NCBI GenBank assembly: GCA_030407315.1
Contig: JALQPE010002716.1
Coordinates: forward strand, 1 to 64,000
Length of the DNA stretch: 64,000 bases
Source: Asparagopsis taxiformis
Lineage: Eukaryota; Rhodophyta; Florideophyceae; Bonnemaisoniales; Bonnemaisoniaceae
Direction: 5' to 3'
Positions within the stretch are counted from its first letter, which is position 1; each line of letters begins with the position of its first letter. Made by a program: the position numbers and the translations under genes. Positions 56,451 to 64,000 of this stretch are shown here, one piece after another. The notes under the pieces were generated by a model. That model saw only the letters and a program-made list of their open reading frames with translations. It did not search any database and was not told the DNA's origin.

Positions 56451-56901
56451 AGGTGCAGTGCACTCATTGGCCGAAGCCCACTTATTCGTGGTTCATGTTG
56501 AATACAGATGCATTTGGTATGTACGCATCAGCTCCACGAGTTGGTGCAAAATGCTGGGAAGTATGTGACTTCAGCATTATGTAGTTATTACTTGAGTGGT
56601 TTTGGGGTAATCACCATGACCAACTCGTACCTGTTTAGCCACTTTGAGTGTGAACTCGTCGTATAGCGATTGTATTTGGCCGCAGAAATTAACTGAATTT
56701 CGAGTATTACTCTTGATCTGAGTCAAGTGGTCTAGAAATAAACAAAAAATTGAAATCAGAGTTGAAACGGATTGTTCACGTTTGATCCTTTATCAGACTG
56801 CAGTAGCGAAATAAATCTATCTTAATCGTCTCTGTATCGTCGTTATCGGGGTCGTACACTCAATCAAGCTTCTCTCCATTCCTGCTTTCCATCATCCTTC
56901 A

Positions 56902-59871
56902 ATGGCTCCTCGCACTCGCTCCAAACCCTCTGCCCCCGCCCCTGCTCGCGCTTCGACTCGCGGTCGGGCCTCCGCTCGCTCTCGCGCCCCTTCTCGCTCT
57001 CGCGCCCCTTCTCGCTCTCGCGCCCCTTCTCGCAGCCCTGGTCACGATAACTCTGTCACCGCCGAGGTTCAGTTGTCAGACTGTCCCAAAGCTGACCACA
57101 GGCTGTCTCCCTTGGATTTGCACAGACCCCCCCTATTCTCTCGTCATATTAGGGAAGGGAGAGTGCTTGAGCTGAAGGAGAAGTTCCTGAGGGAAGGATT
57201 CACCTCCTCAATCTCCCGAATCCTTGCCTGCAAAATGCTCCTTCCCAGTGAAGGCAGCACAACCCCCACCCTTCAAACGTTCTACATCGATGGTGGCCAT
57301 CGCGTTGCGGCTCTCCAGAAGTGCATTCGTGAAGACCCGGAAGGGCAACATCCGTATGCTGCGTCATTCAGGAACATCGATGTGGCTTTGATCAGGCGCC
57401 CAGGGACAGAAGAAGTTTCCGATGAGTACTTCACACCTTTTGAAGTACTCGGGCTGTCCATTCAAGCAAACACACTCACGCATGATGTTGCCCTTGTTTC
57501 TTTGGCAGACCGAGTGTGTTCTGTGGTCCAACTGCTCACGACCAAGGACATGTTGGGTGAACCGAATCGGAAGTGCATTCAGGTCATCATGGACAGCCAG
57601 TTGTCGATATCGAAACTGGGCTACCAAGCCATCAACAAGCACGTGACTGCTGCGAAAGGCTTCCGGACTGTGAACAACAAAGCGCTTGAGTTCTGGAGTT
57701 CCGTACCGAGCATGTTCACCAAGGAAATTCTCGCTGCGGAACAGGAAAGGGCCGTTAAAGAAGGCCGTGACATCAACGACGATGTCTTCAAGCAGTCCGT
57801 AGACATGTATGGCTGCAACATGGATCTCGTTTTCATGGCAGACTTCCGTCGCGGCTCGGAGTATCAGCAAAGGTTCATCTTGCTCATAACAGCTCTCTGG
57901 ACACGCATGCGAGATCTGCGTCAGTTGAGTAGGACGACAAGAGGATTTGGTAATCCTTTCGTTCGTGTTTTGATTGAAGTGTTCAAGATGTCCGAGCCGG
58001 TTGCTGCTCACAAAATGATGGAGCCTCCGCTCGACCATTTCTACTCCGAGCTCAAGAACACTGGGTCAGGAAAGGAGACTGTTATTGCGAACAGTATCGC
58101 GGAGACCCTCCTGCACTTCAATACCGACGATAACAGCGGTACGAAGCATGCTCTCGTCTCCGACGAAATGTATGAGCAGCTTCGCTTTTCCACGGGCGTT
58201 GTGGACATGGAAGAAGACCAAAGGGTCATTGTTCACAATGAACAGCCATCTGAAGATGCGCCGAAGCCATCTACGCCCCAATCAGATGAGCCTTCTACCC
58301 CTTCTACCCGTTCTGGTCCTACTCCTCCTGCCCCTTCTACCCCTCCTGCTCCTTCTACCCCTCCTGCTCCTCGTGCTCATTCTACCCCTTCTACTCCTTC
58401 TACCCCTTCTACCCCTTCTACCCCTTCTACCCCTTCTACTCCTGCTCCTACTACCCCTCCTCCTCCTGCCACTTCCGTTCCCGCCCCTTCCACCCCTCCT
58501 GCTACCCCTCCTCCTGCCGCTTCCGTTCCCGCCCCTTCCACCCCTCCTGCTACCCCTCCTGCTCCTGCCACTTCCGTTCCTGCAGTTGAGCAGGCTCAAG
58601 GAACCCCTGATGCCACTGTGGCAGGTTCTGAGAAGCAATTGGGATCTGTTCTCCTCCGTCTCCCTCTCAATGCACCACCGCTTGCGGTGAATGAGCCAGT
58701 CGAGACACTTCGCAGGTCGAAACGGCAGAGAACGGAGAGTCTACGGGTTGGCGGCGACAGTCAGGCAGAGTCGGAGGTAGAAGAAGAGTCCGAAGAGCCC
58801 CTTCCGAAGCGCGGAAGACTGGAAGCTAACCGTACGGTGAAACGTTCAACCGAGGAGATTCCATTGTTCAGCGATGAGCAGGAAAATCCCCTCCCCGACA
58901 GGGTAGTCGATGAACGGATTATGGATATTCTCCCGAACACCATACCGTCAGACTCTAGGGTCAAGTACTATATCGACAGCAAGCTGTACGAAACAATCCG
59001 ACAGGAGATTTTGAGTGCAGCTGCTGCCGATATGAATTGTATAGCGTGCAGTGGTCCAGCTTGCTGTGCAGAGAAGTTCTTTGCAACAGCTAGGTCAACT
59101 CTCAATCTCTTGGGTGCCCATGTACTCAGTGGTATCTTCCGTTCTTCGACTGTGGGCAACGCAGCACATGAACTGTTCACGTTCTACGCCCAGAAGTTCA
59201 AACCTGTTCATTCTTCTGCTGAAGACAGTTCCAATGATCCCTGGCATCAGATTCGAAACAAGGGTGAGGTAACAGCAGAGCAACAGGCCTCTCGTTTGGG
59301 AAGGTTCTCTATCTCAAGGAAGAAGATTTGCGACGATCTCGAGCAGATGGATGAACATCAATTCAAGAACAAGATGATTCTCGAGGTCGGCAAAGCAATC
59401 TGTGCCGAGCTAATGTACTTGGGCCTAGGAATCCATGAGCCTGTGGCCTTTCCTAAAACCGGTTTACGTCTTTTGCTGACCTCTGATGGTGCTCCAGATC
59501 AAGACTTGCACACAGACCTACCGGTGGTCATCAATGATTCCGATTTCCCACCTGGAAGATCGTACTTTCTGATGGCAAGCGCGGCTGATGGGTTCTGGCT
59601 TCGTGGAGCGTATTTCAGCCACGTCTGTTTGACGCGTGCAGACGCTGAGAAGTACAAGACGCCTGTTATGGACATCTACGTGCCACCGTATTCTCTCTTC
59701 ATCGGTCGTGGTGACTTCTACCATGGAGGCAAGGGATTCAGTAGTTCAGCGGAAAATCGCCTAACATATGGTCTTCCGGTTCGTTCTCATCTCTACCTTT
59801 TAAGTGACGAAGAAGAATTGGCGGATGCTATCGAAACAGTCAACTACTGGGATGCACCTAGTGCGCGATAA
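56902..59871 (+). CDS. Gene E: ParB-like domain fused to 2-oxoglutarate/Fe(II) dioxygenase
   Basis: 989 aa, intact, ATG in TTCAATGGC. An Ala/Ser/Arg repeat N terminus (SRAPSRSRAPSRS, residues 23-50) precedes the ParB-like domain with FYIDGGHRVAAL (His133-Arg134). IRRPGTEEVSDEYFTPFEVLGLS and THDVALVSLADRVCSV follow. A Pro/Ser/Thr repeat linker (58,290-58,590) and basic clusters (LRRSKRQR) lead to the dioxygenase: HTD (His870, Asp872), YFLMASAADGFWL, PPYSLFIGRGDFYHGGKGF (His941) and PVRSH (Arg961). Collinear with gene D along both domains, so D and E are tandem duplicates that diverged mainly in the N terminus and linker. Same inferred role; two copies may target different sites or act as a pair. 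Array 2 lies upstream and array 3 downstream. Confidence 0.86.
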   Translation: MAPRTRSKPSAPAPARASTRGRASARSRAPSRSRAPSRSRAPSRSPGHDNSVTAEVQLSDCPKADHRLSPLDLHRPPLFSRHIREGRVLELKEKFLREGFTSSISRILACKMLLPSEGSTTPTLQTFYIDGGHRVAALQKCIREDPEGQHPYAASFRNIDVALIRRPGTEEVSDEYFTPFEVLGLSIQANTLTHDVALVSLADRVCSVVQLLTTKDMLGEPNRKCIQVIMDSQLSISKLGYQAINKHVTAAKGFRTVNNKALEFWSSVPSMFTKEILAAEQERAVKEGRDINDDVFKQSVDMYGCNMDLVFMADFRRGSEYQQRFILLITALWTRMRDLRQLSRTTRGFGNPFVRVLIEVFKMSEPVAAHKMMEPPLDHFYSELKNTGSGKETVIANSIAETLLHFNTDDNSGTKHALVSDEMYEQLRFSTGVVDMEEDQRVIVHNEQPSEDAPKPSTPQSDEPSTPSTRSGPTPPAPSTPPAPSTPPAPRAHSTPSTPSTPSTPSTPSTPSTPAPTTPPPPATSVPAPSTPPATPPPAASVPAPSTPPATPPAPATSVPAVEQAQGTPDATVAGSEKQLGSVLLRLPLNAPPLAVNEPVETLRRSKRQRTESLRVGGDSQAESEVEEESEEPLPKRGRLEANRTVKRSTEEIPLFSDEQENPLPDRVVDERIMDILPNTIPSDSRVKYYIDSKLYETIRQEILSAAAADMNCIACSGPACCAEKFFATARSTLNLLGAHVLSGIFRSSTVGNAAHELFTFYAQKFKPVHSSAEDSSNDPWHQIRNKGEVTAEQQASRLGRFSISRKKICDDLEQMDEHQFKNKMILEVGKAICAELMYLGLGIHEPVAFPKTGLRLLLTSDGAPDQDLHTDLPVVINDSDFPPGRSYFLMASAADGFWLRGAYFSHVCLTRADAEKYKTPVMDIYVPPYSLFIGRGDFYHGGKGFSSSAENRLTYGLPVRSHLYLLSDEEELADAIETVNYWDAPSAR

Positions 59872-60195
59872 TCTGCAAGAATACTGCTTTGCCTCTCCCT
59901 CTACAGGCAGCATCTGCCAATCCTAAGCTAGCTTCGGTAGTATACTTCCTTTACCACAACTAAATCTACTCCTATTCACGACTTTGAAAATATTAGCACG
60001 GTCAGTCTACTGCACTATTAGAGTTCCTCTACCTCTCACCCCGCATAGCTTCTACACCCTACATCGTACAGACTGATCTCTTTTCCTTTCCTACATGCAT
60101 GGCACAGTTTTGCAAGACTGCCACAATTCCACATCACTCGAGTAACCAAGGTCTTGAATTGTTCTTCTTAGTATACTAACTGTAGTTGAGATGCA

Positions 60196-61220
60196 AACCT
60201 GGCAGCCAATGGCAGAGCTGCACTTGGGCTGGCCACACCCAAAATAATACCCGGTATTATTTTGGCATGGCAAAGCCCAGGTGCAGCAATTCCATTGGCT
60301 GCCGCTGCGTTCATGACAGCCAATAGCAGAGCTGCACTTGGGCTGGCCACACCCAAAATAATACCCGGTATTATTTTGGCATGGCAAAGCCCAGGTGCAG
60401 CAATTCCATTGGCTGCCGCTGCGTTCATGACAGCCAATAGCAGAGCTGCACTTGGGCTGGCCACACCCAAAATAATACCCGGTATTATTTTGGCATGGCA
60501 AAGCCCAGGTGCAGCAATTCCATTGGCTGCCGCTGCGTTCATGACAGCCAATAGCAGAGCTGCACTTGGGCTGGCCACACCCAAAATAATACCCGGTATT
60601 ATTTTGGCATGGCAAAGCCCAGGTGCAGCAATTCCATTGGCTGCCGCTGCGTTCATGACAGCCAATAGCAGAGCTGCACTTGGGCTGGCCACACCCAAAA
60701 TAATACCCGGTATTATTTTGGCATGGCAAAGCCCAGGTGCAGCAATTCCATTGGCTGCCGCTGCGTTCATGACAGCCAATAGCAGAGCTGCACTTGGGCT
60801 GGCCACACCCAAAATAATACCCGGTATTATTTTGGCATGGCAAAGCCCAGGTGCAGCAATTCCATTGGCTGCCGCTGTGTTCATGACAGCCAATAGCAGA
60901 GCTGCACTTGGGCTGGCCACACCCAAAATAATACCCGGTATTATTTTGGCATGGCAAAGCCCAGGTGCAGCAATTCCATTGGCTGCCGCTGCGTTCATGA
61001 CAGCCAATGGCAGAGCTGCACTTGGGCTGGCCACACCCAAAATAATACCCGGTATTATTTTGGCATGGCAAAGCCCAGGTGCAGCAATTCCATTGGCTGC
61101 CGCTGCGTTCATGACAGCCAATGGCAGAGCTGCACTTGGGCTGGCCACACCCGAAATAATACCCGGTATTATTTTGGTATGGCAAAGCCCAGGTGCAGCA
61201 CTATCATTGGGCGTGGGCTG
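60196..61220. repeat. Palindromic array 3 of E2: nine 114-bp units
   Basis: GGCCACACCCAAAATAATAC recurs every 114 bp from 60,231 to 61,143 (last unit with CCGAAATAATAC). Each unit is an imperfect palindrome of about 101 bp. Arms of 50 nt run from GCAGCCAATGG through GCTGCAC and TGGGCT to CCAAAATAATACC, with roughly 40 of 50 positions paired. Units differ by single bases only (CAATAG/CAATGG, GCGTTC/GTGTTC). It lies between the convergent genes E and C, so it is downstream of both. Frames of more than 300 codons on both strands are due to the 38 x 3 period. Confidence 0.96.
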
Positions 61221-61359
61221 ACTGGCACCGCTCAGCAAATGAAAGTCTGTTATTATCGCTCAGGTAGATTGTAGTACTACAACGTTGTACGAGTTCAGAT
61301 GCAAGACTTTTTATTGCTGATGGTACTCTTGATATCTGTAATTGGACGCGTATACTGTC

Positions 61360-64000
61360 CTACTTCTCTGCAGTCCAGTAGCGCGATCCATAGTCAACGA
61401 ATATCTCTTCCCCAGCTCGAACATCTACTACAACCTGCGCTAGGATGAGATCAGGTTTTGCTACTGCATACTTGAAGTCGCAAGTAGGATTGACGTCTTT
61501 GTGAACTCGGAACTCTGCATTTTTTCTGCGTTGCACATTTGCAACTCTCTCCATTCCGTCAATGGTCCTACTGTCGTTGAGGTAGCTGCAGACATTGTAT
61601 TCCGCTGGTACAAGATATATCTTGTCGACCGGTGCTTCTTCTCCGATGACACTGGTCTCCATCTCCATGTTGAAGTTTTGGAATCTTTCACCAGTACAAC
61701 CGAACCCGTCCGGTCCGTACAAGCGACTGCGTTGCGGTTCATTCTCCCCAATCTTCCCGTATAAAATTGTCCCATTATACCATCCAACAACAGAGCCCCT
61801 CTCTAAATCTTCTGCGGCAAAAACCCCCAATCCTCCCTCTCGAACTGTCGATGCAGCAACAATAACGTTGTGAAAGGAGGCATCTACTGCAAGCATCATC
61901 TCAGGGTCAACGGAGAAAACCTTGCCTAAATCTTCTACGCCCCATTCATTCATTGGGACTTCGGCAAGTCTTCGGAGCATGCTTTGATCCCGCGCAACAG
62001 AGGAGACAAATCGCAACATATGCAGTGGTAGTGAAGATACCGACGGGAATCCATCAGGCGCATCACTTCGATGTCGAAGTCTTTCACTTCCTACATTGCT
62101 CCTTATCGAGTAATTCCATTCTTTGTTAGCGAGAATACTCGATATGTCATTTTTGGTTGCCTCCCCAAAAACTCCATCTCGACCTTGCCTAACAAAGCAA
62201 TCCAGCAACAACGGCTGAGCTGATCCATGGCATGTGGCGTCTTTTTCACATCCAATAAACTTGCGATACAGACCATCTCTCATTGTCATGCAAGCTATTG
62301 CAGTAGAATACGTTCCGGAGAATAGATCTACCACAATGTCTCCTGGCTTTGAAAACCTTGAAATAAGCTCTCGAAGTATGGACAGAGGCTTCTGCTCCGC
62401 ACGTAGCCTTTTGTCTTCGAAGTTCAATGACTCACCAGGTCCGAGCTTTGGGCAGTTGTCGATTGCGTTCACGTACCCTGGATGTCGTGAAAGGTCACGG
62501 TTATGCAAAGAATAATCAACCATTTCAAACGCGGCAGCTCCCATCCCACGTTTGAAACTGTGCACAACAAACTCGTGAATGTTGTGTAATGAACACGATT
62601 TGTTCATTGGGTTTTGGATGAATACGTAGGGACGACGGCTTAGAATGAGAGGAACATCGTCTGTACGCATGGATTGTTCCCCGCTTTCTGCATTTTGAAG
62701 AGCTTCTCCCCACCCAACCAACTGTTTGATACTGGAAAATATCAGGGCATGTCCTCCAGGGCGCAGCATTCGAGAAATGTCCTTTCCAGTACGAAACATT
62801 TGTGCGCTATTGATGTCATCATAGTCTGAATTGGTCTTGCCTTTCTCCCTCCGCGTGTTGAAGGGTGGATCGGTGAGCACAAGTTGTGCTTGTCCATCAA
62901 TAGTATTCCCTGAAAGCATGCCAATGGAATCAGTGTTAACCCGGTGCACTAACCTCGAGGCTGTACAGTTGTAAGCCACGCAAAATCTCTTCATGACCTT
63001 TTTCAATTGCACAATATGATCCGGTACCCCCTCTTCCTCACCCACTGCCTCCGCTGACGGTGTATCCTCCGCAACATCTTGCATAACCGTGTCCACTGCG
63101 GACGAAGCCCTCCCATCCATGCTGGATGTATACTGGGATCCAGAGTCATTGGTAGGTTTCCTTCCACCTGTACCTAAACGGCGAGTGCTGTGCTGCATTG
63201 ATTCATTCGACTCAAGACGATCTCTTTCTCGAGAAAGAGATCTGGATGCTGCGTTGCGCTGTTCAGTCTCGTAGAGAATTTTCAAGTCGCAGACATCAAC
63301 TGGCTTCACACGCATTTCACGGTTCCAGTTCTTCCATACCTTGAGTCTTTCGTGACCATCCAATGCGATGGATTGTTCTATTCTTGCTTCGATGAAGGCG
63401 TTCAATCCGAACCGGTCAGGCTGATGGAAAAATTTAGTGCGCAGCCCTTCCATCTGGTTCGTACTTGATCCGAATACATCAATGCCTATCATACAGTCAT
63501 ACACAGACACTAGTACGGCTTCTGTCAAAGACCTCAACCTTGCATCAACAGAGATATCCAAAGTGCCTGGATAACCTGCATTCTCGCGGAGTTTCACTAC
63601 CGGGGACGGAAGCAGAAGATCTGAGTAGTGGTCAGGATGTGCCCACCCGTCAGTACGATTAGCAAGACAGATGAATTGGAATTTCTCAGAGTCGAAAACC
63701 ATGTATGGGCGACACATCATGTAGGCGCTTTCGAAGCCCAGAATCATCGCTGTTGTATCCCAGGCAGACATGACCCTTTCCAAAACGACACCCACAGACT
63801 CTCCGTTTGCTCTTGTGCGCTGGAAAGGGGCGAATGTAGAAGTCTCTGTATCCCTCCCAGTTCTACGACGCTTCCTACCCCGGCGAATGGGTGCATTTCT
63901 GCGTCTAGTGAGGGCAATGTGCACAAATGAAATCATAAACATCAGCCTTCCAAATACTTTGTCTTCTTCTGTTAATGTTCTACCCTGTGCACTTCTTCCA
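61360..64000 (-). CDS. Gene C: beta-class DNA amino-methyltransferase fused to SET domain (5' end outside window)
   Basis: The ATG at 63,942 is not a convincing start. The frame stays open to the window edge, and alignment with gene A (PYMVFDS near 63,700 against PYIIFDS at about residue 270 of gene A) shows that some 200 or more N-terminal residues are missing. Visible: a shared N-terminal helical domain; a Ser/Arg-rich linker; LVLTDPPFN (Asp at 62,871-62,869); RPGGHALIF; RAEQKPLSILREL; then VVDLFSGTYST (motif I, Leu where gene A has Pro). The SET domain has GGLGVFAAEDL, SYLNDSR, NAEFRV and EEIFVDYG and ends at 61,360. Same order of motifs as gene A. Predicted to methylate adenine N6 or cytosine N4 in DNA and possibly lysine in a histone; neither shown. 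Convergent with gene E across array 3. Confidence 0.86.
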   Translation of the reverse strand, partial: GRSAQGRTLTEEDKVFGRLMFMISFVHIALTRRRNAPIRRGRKRRRTGRDTETSTFAPFQRTRANGESVGVVLERVMSAWDTTAMILGFESAYMMCRPYMVFDSEKFQFICLANRTDGWAHPDHYSDLLLPSPVVKLRENAGYPGTLDISVDARLRSLTEAVLVSVYDCMIGIDVFGSSTNQMEGLRTKFFHQPDRFGLNAFIEARIEQSIALDGHERLKVWKNWNREMRVKPVDVCDLKILYETEQRNAASRSLSRERDRLESNESMQHSTRRLGTGGRKPTNDSGSQYTSSMDGRASSAVDTVMQDVAEDTPSAEAVGEEEGVPDHIVQLKKVMKRFCVAYNCTASRLVHRVNTDSIGMLSGNTIDGQAQLVLTDPPFNTRREKGKTNSDYDDINSAQMFRTGKDISRMLRPGGHALIFSSIKQLVGWGEALQNAESGEQSMRTDDVPLILSRRPYVFIQNPMNKSCSLHNIHEFVVHSFKRGMGAAAFEMVDYSLHNRDLSRHPGYVNAIDNCPKLGPGESLNFEDKRLRAEQKPLSILRELISRFSKPGDIVVDLFSGTYSTAIACMTMRDGLYRKFIGCEKDATCHGSAQPLLLDCFVRQGRDGVFGEATKNDISSILANKEWNYSIRSNVGSERLRHRSDAPDGFPSVSSLPLHMLRFVSSVARDQSMLRRLAEVPMNEWGVEDLGKVFSVDPEMMLAVDASFHNVIVAASTVREGGLGVFAAEDLERGSVVGWYNGTILYGKIGENEPQRSRLYGPDGFGCTGERFQNFNMEMETSVIGEEAPVDKIYLVPAEYNVCSYLNDSRTIDGMERVANVQRRKNAEFRVHKDVNPTCDFKYAVAKPDLILAQVVVDVRAGEEIFVDYGSRYWTAEK

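Larger units (their letters stand above)
44031..64000. mobile_element. E2: second giant transposon with the same cargo type (right end outside window)
   Basis: Starts where E1-R identity breaks (44,031). About 1.2 kb of CAGTA/TACTG-rich sequence is followed by a single DDE transposase gene, then palindromic array 1, gene D, array 2, gene E, array 3 and gene C (opposite strand), which runs off the window. None of the repeats or genes is close in sequence to E1, yet the cargo classes are the same. At least 20 kb. Element limits are inferred: the left from the breakpoint, the right not seen. Confidence 0.6.

Noticed and set aside
55658..56463. Frames of 120-174 codons on both strands across array 2
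   Set aside because: By-products of 117-118 bp palindromic units, not conserved proteins.
58085..58690. Leu/Pro-rich 201-codon frame inside gene E
   Set aside because: Out-of-frame reading of the Pro/Ser/Thr repeat linker.
50603..61220. CRISPR-like arrays
   Set aside because: Units are contiguous palindromes of 104-118 bp with no unique spacers, and the context is eukaryotic.
60091..61274. Frames of 319-364 codons on both strands
   Set aside because: They arise from array 3, whose 114-bp period is a multiple of three and lacks stops in several frames; the same residues repeat every 38 codons.

Overview
Eukaryotic nuclear DNA made largely of mobile elements. There are no rRNA or canonical tRNA genes, and no prokaryotic operon layout. 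Six long reading frames of roughly 860-1,260 codons run with no or almost no introns, among Ty3/gypsy and Ty1/copia remnants, a possible tRNA-derived SINE and DNA transposons. An intron-poor, transposon-rich eukaryote fits, for example a red (florideophyte) alga. That guess rests on gene style only; no marker gene is present.

Layout. (1) Positions 1-22,732 are most of a giant DNA transposon, here called E1-L. It has strand-asymmetric subterminal repeats, a Plavaka-like transposase gene (+) and a convergent coiled-coil gene (-), both broken by small indels. Next come palindrome-bearing repeat arrays around two cargo genes: gene A (beta-class DNA amino-methyltransferase fused to a SET domain) and gene B (ParB-like domain fused to a 2-oxoglutarate/Fe(II) dioxygenase). 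A terminal inverted repeat closes the element at 22,700-22,732. (2) 22,733-25,320 is a gypsy pol fragment into which E1-L is inserted. Antisense to it lies a 486-codon gene whose N terminus copies the histone H3 tail and whose C-terminal half has a possible cysteine-protease triad. (3) 27.3-35.6 kb is degenerate, with a copia RNase H fragment and SINE-like pieces. (4) A second copy of the element, E1-R, starts at 35,850 with the matching terminal repeat and a 10 x 43-bp array. It is cut at 44,030 by (5) a second, unrelated-in-sequence giant element, E2 (44,031 to beyond the window). E2 has the same kind of cargo: a DDE transposase (1,233 aa), two ParB-dioxygenase genes (D, E) and a methyltransferase-SET gene (C, running off the right edge). 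Three arrays of large palindromes sharing the core TAATACCCGGTAT lie between these genes.

The main result is that two divergent transposons in one window carry the same three-part kit: a transposase, a DNA methyltransferase-SET protein and ParB-dioxygenase protein(s). Each element also has its own private family of palindromic repeats beside the genes. My inference is a transposon-borne DNA/chromatin modification system: the methyltransferase-SET protein writes base and histone marks, and the ParB-dioxygenase proteins bind the palindromes and oxidise marks there. It could work as anti-silencing, self-recognition or copy control. The domain calls come from visible motifs; the biochemistry is untested.
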